A stretch of DNA of 7,368 bases from Desulfobacteraceae bacterium. Its GTDB lineage: Bacteria; Desulfobacterota; Syntrophobacteria; BM002. Position numbers and translations under genes: made by a program. The notes below the pieces were generated by a model. The model ran no database searches and was not told the origin of the DNA. It worked only from the letters and a program-made list of their open reading frames with translations. Of this stretch, positions 1 to 6,018 are shown in pieces; the first letter of the stretch is position 1; each line of letters begins with the position of its first letter. The DNA is taken from contig PPDG01000191.1 of NCBI GenBank assembly GCA_002899795.1, positions 1 to 7,368 of the forward strand, read 5' to 3'.

Positions 1-1
1 A

Positions 2-1741
2 GCAGACCTGGTGGCCTGGCTGACGGTGGCGGTGGTGGCGGTGCCTCAATCCATGGCCTATGCACTCATCGCCGGTCTACCGGTGCAGTACGGTCTCTAT
101 GCCTCCATCGTTCCCGCCATTATCGGCTCCCTCTGGGGTAGTTCTGCTCATTTGATCACCGGTCCCACAACGGCCACCTCCTTGGTAGTGTTCAGCATCA
201 TTGCAGGACTGGCGCAGCCGGGAAGTTCCGAGTATCTGCAAATGGCGTTCTTGCTTGCCCTTATGGCAGGTGGGATTAGGATCGCCATGGGTATGGCACG
301 GCTCGGGAACTTACTTAACTTCGTGTCCCATTCGGTCATTCTAGGGTTTACGGCCGGTGCCGGGGTCCTGATCGCCTTCAATCAGCTGCCAAGCCTTCTC
401 GGTCTGCACGTGGCGAAGAGTAGCATGTTTGTGGTGTCACTTCTGAACACTATCTCTCATGTCCATGAAACGCACATTATCACCTTCATACTCGGGATTA
501 CGACCACCGTTATTATTGTGGCGGTGAAGAGGTTTTTTCCCTCCTGGCCGGGGACCCTGGTCGCTCTGGTAGTGGTGGGTGCGATCGTGGCCATTTTTCA
601 ACTCGGCGCTCACGGTGTTGTGGTCGTGGGGACCATTCCTCGCAGTCTGCCACCAGTCCACCTGCCTGGGCTTTCGCGTGGAGAGGAAATCGGCAATCTG
701 GCCCCAGGCGCTCTTGCAATTGCTCTTCTCGGACTTATGGAGGCATTATCAAGCGCAAAGGCCATTGCCGCTAAGACCCATCAACGGCTCAACATAAGCC
801 AGGAGTTTATCGGACAGGGCCTTGCCAACGTGGCGTCGTCGTTGTTTAGTGGCTATCCGGTAAGCGGTTCCTTCACCCGATCGGCGTTAAACTTTCGCAC
901 CGGCGGCAAGACCCCCATGAGTGGCGTATTCTCCGGCATTGCCGTCGCTGTAGTTCTCTTGATTGCAGCTCCCCTGGCAGCAGCGCTGCCCGTTGCTGCC
1001 CTAGCCGGAGTACTTGTGGTGGTGGCCTACGAGATGGTGGATAAAGAGGGAATTATGCGGGCAGTAAGAGCCACGCGAGCTGATGGCGCGGTGCTGCTGG
1101 TGACCTTCCTGTCTACTCTTTTTCTTCAGGTTGAGTTTGCTATCTATGTGGGGGTGCTCCTCTCAATTGGTCTTCACCTGGCGAAAACGGCACACCCCCG
1201 GATCTACTCAAACGTTCCGGACCTGCAGACCGGCAAAATGGTGGGTACGGCTCACGGCCAAATCTGTTGTCAGATGGACGTCGTGCGCATTGAAGGCTCA
1301 ATATTTTTCGGTTCTGCGGCTTTTGTTCTAGAAGACTTGCGGCGACGCCTGAAGAATCATCCCCGCATGGCAAACCTGCTCATCAGGATGCACGATGTGA
1401 ATATCCTGGACGCTAGTGGAGTGCACGCTCTGGAGATTGTTTTGGATGAGGTTGGGGAGCGGGGAGGCGGCCTCTACTTCTCGGACATGAATCCGAGGGT
1501 GTTTCAAGTGTTCAAGAACTCGAGCCTTCTTGGACAGGTGGGAGAGGGACGTGTGAGAACCAGCACCGGCACAGCTATTCGGCAGGCGATGATGGAATCA
1601 TTCTGCCCGGCCATCTGCGCCACTTGTGAGTATACTGTATTTATGGAATGTCCAGAGCTTAAAAAAGGCAATTGGCAAATATTCGGTGAGGGAGTACAAC
1701 CGCGTGGTTGCGCTGTGCTAGGTGAGGAGGATGAAGGTTAA
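2..1741 (+). CDS. SulP-family anion permease with STAS domain (5' partial)
   Basis: Inner-membrane transporter or channel of the SulP (SLC26) family, which moves sulfate, bicarbonate or related anions; the substrate cannot be read from sequence. The frame is open to the window edge and the first codons give ADLVAWLTVAVVAVPQSMAY, the classic first-helix signature, so only a short cytoplasmic N-terminus is missing; the GTG at 11 is not the real start. About 400 residues of hydrophobic helices follow. From about nt 1260 to 1590 lies a cytosolic STAS domain, with the conserved ILDASG loop near nt 1403-1420. After the STAS domain comes a tail of about 45 residues rich in cysteine (C-x3-C-x2-C-x7-C, then one more Cys), resembling a metal-binding motif. 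The usp gene follows after 69 bp, compatible with co-transcription. Family assignment is secure. Sulfate as substrate is only a guess from the presumed sulfate-reducer background. Confidence 0.93.
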   Translation, partial: ADLVAWLTVAVVAVPQSMAYALIAGLPVQYGLYASIVPAIIGSLWGSSAHLITGPTTATSLVVFSIIAGLAQPGSSEYLQMAFLLALMAGGIRIAMGMARLGNLLNFVSHSVILGFTAGAGVLIAFNQLPSLLGLHVAKSSMFVVSLLNTISHVHETHIITFILGITTTVIIVAVKRFFPSWPGTLVALVVVGAIVAIFQLGAHGVVVVGTIPRSLPPVHLPGLSRGEEIGNLAPGALAIALLGLMEALSSAKAIAAKTHQRLNISQEFIGQGLANVASSLFSGYPVSGSFTRSALNFRTGGKTPMSGVFSGIAVAVVLLIAAPLAAALPVAALAGVLVVVAYEMVDKEGIMRAVRATRADGAVLLVTFLSTLFLQVEFAIYVGVLLSIGLHLAKTAHPRIYSNVPDLQTGKMVGTAHGQICCQMDVVRIEGSIFFGSAAFVLEDLRRRLKNHPRMANLLIRMHDVNILDASGVHALEIVLDEVGERGGGLYFSDMNPRVFQVFKNSSLLGQVGEGRVRTSTGTAIRQAMMESFCPAICATCEYTVFMECPELKKGNWQIFGEGVQPRGCAVLGEEDEG

Positions 1742-1810
1742 GTTGAGGTAATTCGCGGTGCAGAACGCGGAGTAAGGACTGGGCAGTACGGTACACAGAA
1801 AAGAGCGAAA

Positions 1811-2752
1811 ATGAAGGTCTTGATCTATACGGATGGCAAACCGGCTTCTGGGGCGGCACTTAGGCTCGGCGCAACACTGGCTGAACGTCTTGATGGTGAG
1901 ACAGCCTTACTAACGGTGCGTGCCGGAACTCCTGCCACTGAGGAACCACCACCCGTGGGGGTAGATGTTCCTCAGGGACAATGGAGTGAACTTCAGCCTG
2001 GAATCCAGATCCTCAGTCAGGCGATGGTGCAGCTTAGTGAAATGGGTTTTATAGCAGGACAGCAGAGTATAAATATTCGTGAGGTGAGGAGTGGTTACCT
2101 CTTTTTGGGTTCAACCCCTTCAGGCAGCCGAGTTCCTTTTTACGAGCGCTACGGTCACCTGATAGAGTTGTTGAATCATGAGATAGATCAACACCAGTAT
2201 GATCTGGTGGTTGTTGCTCCACCAAAACGGAGCAGTCTGGGACGGTTTGTGGCGGGAGACAAGGCACGTCATTTGGCCCTTGATCTGCACTCATCGGTTC
2301 TCATGGCACGAGGTGGTGATTGGGATGGCCGTTTTCTGGTATGCGCTGACGGTTCCCCTTCGGCCAGACGTCTGTTCCAACTCCTCAAACAGCTCCTGCC
2401 TGCGGTAGGGGGACCCGTAGATATAATCTGGGTCCGAGCACCTGATACAACCGAAGAGGAAGCCAGGGCCGGAAGGGAATGTGTGGAGCGAGCGCGGGCC
2501 TGGTTGGACAGCTGCGGCAAGGAGGGGGATCTGCTATTGCGCCAGGGAGATCGTCCCCAGGACCTGATCATTGGGGAAGCAGGAGATGATTCTGTGGTGG
2601 TGATGGGAGCTAGCCTGCGGCACGATGTGCACCACAGGGTGCGAGGGAGTTTACCACTTCAGGTGCTAGCAAAAACAGAATCCAGCGTCTTATTGGCCAA
2701 GCTGCCGCCCGAAGTGGATACTGATTTCTTTGAAGAGCTCGATACCTGTTGA
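1811..2752 (+). CDS. Tandem-domain universal stress protein (UspA family)
   Basis: Predicted cytoplasmic protein of 313 residues, the length of a double Usp rather than a single one of about 140-160. Domain 1 (about 1-165) begins with the Usp strand MKVLIYTDGKPASGAAL and ends with YDLVVVAPPK...SSVLMAR. Domain 2 (about 172-300) begins FLVCADGSPSARRL (C178-S182) and ends VVVMGASL...GSLPLQVL...SSVLLAK. The nucleotide-binding signature G-2x-G-9x-G-S/T is partly kept in domain 2 (G266, G279, S280, but L269 replaces the middle glycine) and lost in domain 1, so ATP binding, if any, probably sits in domain 2. The ATG at 1811 is preferred because it starts the first beta strand; the ribosome-binding site is weak (GAG in aagagcgaaa). 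It lies 69 bp after the SulP gene, and Usp proteins next to transporters are common. The client process is unknown. Confidence 0.88.
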   Translation: MKVLIYTDGKPASGAALRLGATLAERLDGETALLTVRAGTPATEEPPPVGVDVPQGQWSELQPGIQILSQAMVQLSEMGFIAGQQSINIREVRSGYLFLGSTPSGSRVPFYERYGHLIELLNHEIDQHQYDLVVVAPPKRSSLGRFVAGDKARHLALDLHSSVLMARGGDWDGRFLVCADGSPSARRLFQLLKQLLPAVGGPVDIIWVRAPDTTEEEARAGRECVERARAWLDSCGKEGDLLLRQGDRPQDLIIGEAGDDSVVVMGASLRHDVHHRVRGSLPLQVLAKTESSVLLAKLPPEVDTDFFEELDTC

Positions 2753-2773
2753 GGTACTGGTGGCGTCAGTGGG

Positions 2774-2877
2774 GTAGGTCGGGTGGTTCCCGCCTTGGCG
2801 GAGTTCAGCCGACGAAAATGAGAGGACCATTTCTATCGTCGGATCAACCCCGCTGAGGCGGGAACGATCCGACCTAC
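2774..2877. repeat. 104-bp imperfect palindrome, REP/MITE-like
   Basis: Arms 2774-2815 and 2836-2877 are reverse complements at about 35 of 42 positions, starting with GTAGGTCGG and ending with CCGACCTAC. A loop of 20 bases contains a further 5-bp stem (AAATG/CATTT). Left arm tracts GTTCCCGCCT and CCGACGA match the right arm exactly. There is no coding potential and no transposase. It fills most of the 186-bp gap between the usp and phosphatase genes. Its form fits a non-autonomous palindromic repeat dispersed in the genome. As RNA it would fold into one long hairpin, which could stall or protect a transcript between the two genes. Confidence 0.8.
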
Positions 2878-2924
2878 GATTTGCGACACCTGCGCCAATG
2901 GTTGAGGCGATGACACACGAATCC

Positions 2925-2932
2925 AAGGAGGT
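2925..2932 (+). promoter_or_regulatory. Strong ribosome-binding site of the SixA-like gene
   Basis: AAGGAGGT, an almost perfect Shine-Dalgarno sequence, ends 6 bases before the ATG at 2939 and fixes that start. It is the best ribosome-binding site in the window. Confidence 0.85.
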
Positions 2933-2938
2933 AAAGCC

Positions 2939-3427
2939 ATGGAAATTTACCTGATGCAGCACGGACCAAATCTCTCTGAAGATGAGGACCCGGAGGAATC
3001 GCTGAGCCCAGAAGGGGAGGCCCAGGTTTCAAAGGCAGCGCAGGCCATCAACAAAATGGGGCTCACCTTTGACGTGGTTATAGCAAGTACCAAAAAACGT
3101 TCACAGCAAACTGCTGCAATTGTTGCCGAGGCCATTGGCTTCCCTGTGGATGGTATTGTGGAGACGGAGAAGGTAAAGGCCATGACTCCAGCCGAGGAAA
3201 CCATTCATTATCTTGAGCAGTTTCAAGACAAACAGTCAGTTCTCATAGCGGGACATCTCCCGTCTCTAGCTGAGGTTGCCTCATCACTGCTGACCTCAGG
3301 TTCCAAGACTACAATTCAGTTCGAAAGAGGGGGCATTGGCAGGATCGATGTGGAGGCACTACCCACTCACGAGGGTAGGCTTCGCTGGTATCTGACGCCG
3401 GCTCAGTTGGAACTCATGGTGGAGTAG
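2939..3427 (+). CDS. sixA: SixA-like phosphohistidine phosphatase
   Basis: Small (162 residues) cytoplasmic member of the histidine phosphatase superfamily, SixA branch. Known SixA proteins remove phosphate from histidine-phosphorylated carriers or HPt domains; the target here is unknown. Visible active-site elements: MQHG at 6-9 with catalytic His8; the SxxxR block ASTKKRSQQTA with Arg54; and AGHLPSL with His106. The usual RHG is QHG here, so one phosphate-contacting arginine is replaced by Gln7. The acidic stretch SEDEDPEESLSPEG after the first motif fits the SixA pattern of D/E followed by LS-x-EG. The length is typical of SixA and the frame is complete. It is preceded by a strong ribosome-binding site and the palindrome at 2774-2877; the next gene starts 89 bp downstream. 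Superfamily membership is secure. The SixA subtype is likely, the in vivo substrate open. Confidence 0.86.
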   Translation: MEIYLMQHGPNLSEDEDPEESLSPEGEAQVSKAAQAINKMGLTFDVVIASTKKRSQQTAAIVAEAIGFPVDGIVETEKVKAMTPAEETIHYLEQFQDKQSVLIAGHLPSLAEVASSLLTSGSKTTIQFERGGIGRIDVEALPTHEGRLRWYLTPAQLELMVE

Positions 3428-3516
3428 AATTTCATTTGACTGCTGTGACTCATGGATCTCTTGCCCGCTCCCCCGCTCTGCGGGCTTGCTCGAGACCTCA
3501 GAGGGCTCAAAGTAAA

Positions 3517-4380
3517 ATGGCAGCAAAAGAAAAAGACCGTGCTTACCCAGTAATCCCTTCTGACCGTGGAGATGACCTGCACAACCTGGAATGTGCCGAC
3601 TCTGCTGATCTGGTACTTTTTGTGGCAGGCAATCAATTCATGGTCATGGAAGAGTTGTTGACTGTTTTTCAGAATCAATACCCCGGTATCAAGAAAATTT
3701 TCTATGAAACGCTACCGCCCGGTTTGGAACTGAAGCAGATCCTGGCAGGGGGTGCGCTTTTTCGGGACAATCTCATTGATGTTCGACCCGATGTTTACGC
3801 CTCAGTGTCCGAAGCGGCCATGAAGCAGCTGGAACATAATGACCTCATCTCTGGTGAGGACTACTTTCTCTATCTGCACAACCGGATCGTCCTGATGGTG
3901 CCAGAAACCAATCCCGCGCAGATCAACTCAGTCCAGGACCTTGCGAGGTCAGAGGTGCGGATATCCCAGCCCAATCCAGAGTATGAAGATATCGCTTTTC
4001 ACATCTTGGACATGTACCGACAAGCTGGAGGTGAGGCCCTGGTTCACCGTGTCATGGAGGAAAAAAGGGCAGAAGGGACCACCATCCTCACAGTGGTTCA
4101 TCACAGGGAAACTCCGCTCAGGATAAAAAGGGGGACGGTTGATGTGGGTCCGGTGTGGGCCACAGAGATACAGCATGCTCGGCAGACCAAGCTGGCTGTA
4201 GACATGGTGGACCCAGGTGAAGGGCTTGACCAGAGAGAGGAGATAAACTACTACATCTGCAAACTGAAAGGCTCAGGCAATCCAGAAAACGGTGCAAGAT
4301 TTTTGGAGTTTATAAGATCCCCAGTGGCTCAGGGTATCTATGAGAGATACGGTTTTGTGCCACATTTTGCTACTTCGTAG
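3517..4380 (+). CDS. Leaderless substrate-binding-protein-like (ModA-type) protein
   Basis: Protein of 287 residues with the two-lobe layout of type 2 periplasmic binding proteins, nearest in feel to molybdate/tungstate/sulfate binders. Lobe 1 starts LVLFVAGNQFMVMEELLTVF (33-52), followed by LAGGALFRDNLIDVRPDVYAS (77-97), the hinge-like strand NRIVLMVPETNP (122-133), DLARSEVRISQPNPEYEDIAF (141-161), VDVGPVWATEI (208-218), and the closing segment NGARFLEFIRSPVAQGIYERYGF (258-280). No signal peptide or lipobox precedes lobe 1, so the protein is predicted cytosolic, unusual for this fold. Start choice: ATG 3517 has GAGGG 11 bases upstream. An in-frame TTG at 3436 would add 27 residues rich in Ser, Arg and Ala that also do not form a secretion signal. 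No permease or ATPase gene lies beside it. Family assignment is from pattern; ligand and role are unknown. Confidence 0.72.
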   Translation: MAAKEKDRAYPVIPSDRGDDLHNLECADSADLVLFVAGNQFMVMEELLTVFQNQYPGIKKIFYETLPPGLELKQILAGGALFRDNLIDVRPDVYASVSEAAMKQLEHNDLISGEDYFLYLHNRIVLMVPETNPAQINSVQDLARSEVRISQPNPEYEDIAFHILDMYRQAGGEALVHRVMEEKRAEGTTILTVVHHRETPLRIKRGTVDVGPVWATEIQHARQTKLAVDMVDPGEGLDQREEINYYICKLKGSGNPENGARFLEFIRSPVAQGIYERYGFVPHFATS

Positions 4381-4473
4381 TGTCAGTTGTGGCAAAACCC
4401 GGCAATAATGATTATAAGAGGTGAGTTTTGTCTGTCCCAATAGCGGCCGATGAGGGCTCACAAGAAAAGAAGT

Positions 4474-4573
4474 CGTCATGCCGGACGCGGCGAAGACGCG
4501 ATCCGGTATCCAGCAGGATGTTGTTTTTTCTGGATTCCGGACATCCTGATGCAGTCGGGATTCCGGAATGACG
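4474..4573. repeat. 100-bp palindromic repeat with CGTCAT/ATGACG ends
   Basis: The outer arms CGTCATGCCGGA (4474-4485) and TCCGGAATGACG (4562-4573) pair at 11 of 12 positions. Inner arms TCCGGTATCCAG (4502-4513) and CTGGATTCCGGA (4530-4541) pair at 11 of 12. An extra pair, CAGGATGT (4514-4521) with ACATCCTG (4541-4548), crosses the inner stem and gives an alternative fold. The GTCAT-CCGGA-ATCCAG vocabulary is that of a widespread class of bacterial intergenic palindromes. There is no ORF. It occupies the spacer between the binding-protein-like gene and the rhomboid gene. Confidence 0.8.
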
Positions 4574-4603
4574 GAACGTTCTATTTTTTCTAGAAATCGG
4601 TAA

Positions 4604-4623
4604 GGCGGGTCTCAGTACCCGCC
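4604..4623 (+). promoter_or_regulatory. Small GC-rich hairpin upstream of the rhomboid gene
   Basis: GGCGGGT (4604-4610) and ACCCGCC (4617-4623) form a perfect 7-bp stem with loop CTCAGT. No T-run follows, so it is not a classic intrinsic terminator. It may be a transcript-structure element or a degraded end of the neighbouring repeat. Confidence 0.4.
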
Positions 4624-4648
4624 GATAAGGGTTATACCCAAATTTATC
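4624..4648. promoter_or_regulatory. Operator-like inverted repeat before the rhomboid gene
   Basis: GATAA-GGGT-TAT-ACCC-aaat-TTATC: the GGGT/ACCC core is symmetric around TAT (4629-4639), with GATAA (4624-4628) and TTATC (4644-4648) as outer half-sites slightly offset from it. It ends 13 bases before the ATG at 4662, a position where a repressor or an RNA hairpin could affect expression. No known regulator consensus is recognised. Confidence 0.35.
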
Positions 4649-4661
4649 ATTAGGCTAAATC

Positions 4662-5462
4662 ATGCAAGGCGATCGCAGAAAATCAATTCTCTGCCCCCAT
4701 TGCGGCAAGCTGATCAGTGTTGCTGAGCGCAAGTGTCCTCATTGTGGGATATCGGGACCTGGCGCCCGGTGGAAAAATATTCCCATAACTCGTGGCCTTT
4801 TGCAAAGCGACCAACTCATTAAGACCATTATTTATGCCAATGTGGGGATGTACCTGATCTCTCTCCTTATGAATCCTACAAGGATGGGCTTGTCAGCCAA
4901 TCCGTTTATGTTTCTTTCCCCGTCAAACGGGGCACTCTTGCTGCTGGGATCGACGGGAACAATACCCATAGATCAGGGGCACCGCTGGTGGACCCTTGTC
5001 TCCGCCAATTATCTTCATGGTGGAATCTTGCACATTGTGTTCAACATGATTGCTTTGTACCAAATAGGCCCTCTCGTACTTCGTGAATACGGAGCAAATC
5101 GCTTGATTGGCCTTTATACTCTCGGCGGTATCTTTGGCTTCTTGGTTTCATATTTTGCTGGAGTGCGTTTAACCCTTGGGGCTTCAGCCGCTGTCTGCAG
5201 TCTGATTGGCGCCAGTCTTTACTACGGTAAGAGCAGAGGAGGAACTTACGGACAGGCCATTTACAAACAAATAAGTGGATGGGTGCTGATGCTGTTCATT
5301 TTTGGTTTTATGGTTCCCGGAATTAATAACTGGGGCCACGGTGGTGGGATCGTTGGTGGTATCATTCTGGGTTACTTTTTGGGTTATCACGAAAAAAGCA
5401 GGGAGAATCTTTTCCATAAGGGCCTTGCTGGCGTGTGTGTTGTATTGACGGTGGCGGTTTGA
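4662..5462 (+). CDS. Zinc-ribbon rhomboid-family intramembrane serine protease, C-terminus probably frameshifted
   Basis: Predicted inner-membrane protease that cleaves transmembrane segments of other proteins. The cytosolic N-terminus has a treble-clef-like zinc ribbon: C11-P-H-C14 and C25-P-H-C28. Membrane helices start near residue 52. Rhomboid landmarks: RWW (108-110), the H-x4-H-x3-N motif with His119, His124 and Asn128, the nucleophile in GASAA (Ser175, with Ala176 where glycine is common), and His226 in NWGHGGG. The catalytic Ser-His pair is therefore intact. Frame and ribbon support ATG 4662, although the ribosome-binding site is poor. The protein ends abruptly at VVLTVAV (266), inside what should be the last helix. 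One extra T in the TTT at 5458-5460 would continue it as LTWAILSSVYYRFLG to a stop at 5504-5506. This suggests a recent frameshift or a sequencing error. Substrate unknown. Confidence 0.87.
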   Translation: MQGDRRKSILCPHCGKLISVAERKCPHCGISGPGARWKNIPITRGLLQSDQLIKTIIYANVGMYLISLLMNPTRMGLSANPFMFLSPSNGALLLLGSTGTIPIDQGHRWWTLVSANYLHGGILHIVFNMIALYQIGPLVLREYGANRLIGLYTLGGIFGFLVSYFAGVRLTLGASAAVCSLIGASLYYGKSRGGTYGQAIYKQISGWVLMLFIFGFMVPGINNWGHGGGIVGGIILGYFLGYHEKSRENLFHKGLAGVCVVLTVAV

Positions 5463-5506
5463 CTTGGGCCATCCTATCTTCTGTTTATTATAGATTTCTA
5501 GGTTAG
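5463..5506 (+). other. Displaced last-helix coding remnant of the rhomboid gene
   Basis: Reading from 5462 in the frame shifted by two bases gives TWAILSSVYYRFLG and then TAG at 5504-5506. It joins the preceding LTVAV as one continuous hydrophobic helix with a basic end, as expected for the seventh helix of such rhomboids. It counts as rhomboid coding sequence only if one base is missing from the T-run at 5458-5460. Confidence 0.6.
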
Positions 5507-5635
5507 GAGTATGGTTATTCGCTCTGTGCTTAGCGCTCTGCGACACAGGACTTACCCAAAAATGGATGGTTGATGTTTATACATTGAAACTATTGCCGGG
5601 TTGAGATTTCATTTGAGAGTGAAAATGTCTTTCTA

Positions 5636-5805
5636 GTGTTTCTTCTGTCGTTCCGAGGCTCCGGCCTAGTCACTTCAAGCGCAGCTGTGGGCGGGGGAAG
5701 GCACCCCCTCCCTGTTCCCCGTTCCTGCGGAACGGGGCCAGGGGCTCCCCCACCCACAGCTGCGGAAGTGGCAAAGGCCTCCCGCCAGTCACTCAGAAGA
5801 AACAC
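5636..5805. repeat. 170-bp GC-rich palindrome, MITE-like
   Basis: The ends GTGTTTCTTCT (5636-5646) and AGAAGAAACAC (5795-5805) are perfect 11-bp inverted repeats. Internally CGCAGCTGTGGG (5680-5691) pairs perfectly with CCCACAGCTGCG (5753-5764) and is extended by five G:C pairs after one mismatch. At the centre CCCCGTTCC (5717-5725) pairs with GGAACGGGG (5729-5737) around loop TGC. The stretches between are only loosely complementary. The nested layout suggests a non-autonomous element or a dispersed structured repeat. It differs in sequence from the two other palindromes in the window. Confidence 0.8.
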
Positions 5806-5833
5806 CAGGAAGGCCAAAGGGGGAGGCTGGGAA

Positions 5834-5969
5834 ACAACGAGCATCTGAGCCTCCTTACTTTACGCATCTCAGCTTGGCAAGAGCCAGCATGAAGATTTGG
5901 TGCATTTTCAAAGGCGACACTGCCATAAAATGCCGCGAATTGCTCGTTGTGGACGAGCCTTCGCCTTTG
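5834..5969. repeat. Set of short interleaved inverted repeats
   Basis: ACAACGAGCA (5834-5843) pairs perfectly with TGCTCGTTGT (5941-5950). Inside it, GCATTTT (5902-5908) pairs with AAAATGC (5927-5933). CAAAGGCGA (5909-5917) pairs with TCGCCTTTG (5961-5969) and crosses the outer stem, so either a pseudoknot or alternative folds are possible. It could be part of a second degenerate repeat or a structured leader of the aconitase transcript. No known RNA family is recognised. Confidence 0.45.
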
Positions 5970-6018
5970 GGCTGAGTCGCTCACAACATTTTTGAGGAAA
6001 CTCTTGTCTGCGACACAA

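Larger units (their letters stand above)
5507..6018. other. Repeat-rich non-coding spacer
   Basis: About 510 bp with no convincing gene. ORFs on both strands here (up to about 84 codons) run through the palindrome at 5636-5805, have biased Pro/Gly/Ala/Arg composition and lack ribosome-binding sites. The spacer holds that palindrome, a set of inverted repeats at 5834-5969, and an 11-base direct repeat TCTGCGACACA at 5537-5547 and 6007-6017 framing most of it. The 8-base core TGCGACAC also occurs at 2882-2889. No transposase, tRNA or recognised RNA is seen. Confidence 0.6.

Noticed and set aside
11..13. GTG at 11 as the start of the SulP gene
   Set aside because: The frame continues to the window edge with the conserved ADLVA residues, so the gene begins outside the window.
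2753..2938. Minus-strand ORF across the spacer before the phosphatase gene
   Set aside because: It reads through the palindrome and into the antisense of usp without start signals.
3436..3516. TTG-initiated 27-codon extension of the binding-protein-like gene
   Set aside because: The extension has no ribosome-binding site or signal-peptide character, and its DNA contains small hairpins (3463-3485 and 3492-3508). ATG 3517 is the better start.
4359..4393. Nested hairpin around the stop codon of the binding-protein-like gene (GCCACA/TGTGGC with inner CTAC/GTAG)
   Set aside because: The stems are short with unpaired interruptions and no T-run follows, so a terminator call is not supported.
5184..5546. 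Minus-strand 120-codon ORF opposite the end of the rhomboid gene
   Set aside because: It is antisense to an intact rhomboid frame, has polar low-information composition and shows no family motif.
5590..5848. Overlapping ORFs on both strands (84 and 70 codons)
   Set aside because: Both are created by the GC-rich palindrome, read almost the same peptide motifs from the two strands, and have no start signals.
5793..5984. Minus-strand 63-codon ORF beginning MSDSAQRRRLVHNEQFAAFYG
   Set aside because: It needs a GTG start without a ribosome-binding site and runs into the 170-bp palindrome. Its peptide follows the inverted-repeat sequence and looks like a repeat-born ORF. It would deserve revival only if homologues with coding-type substitution were found.
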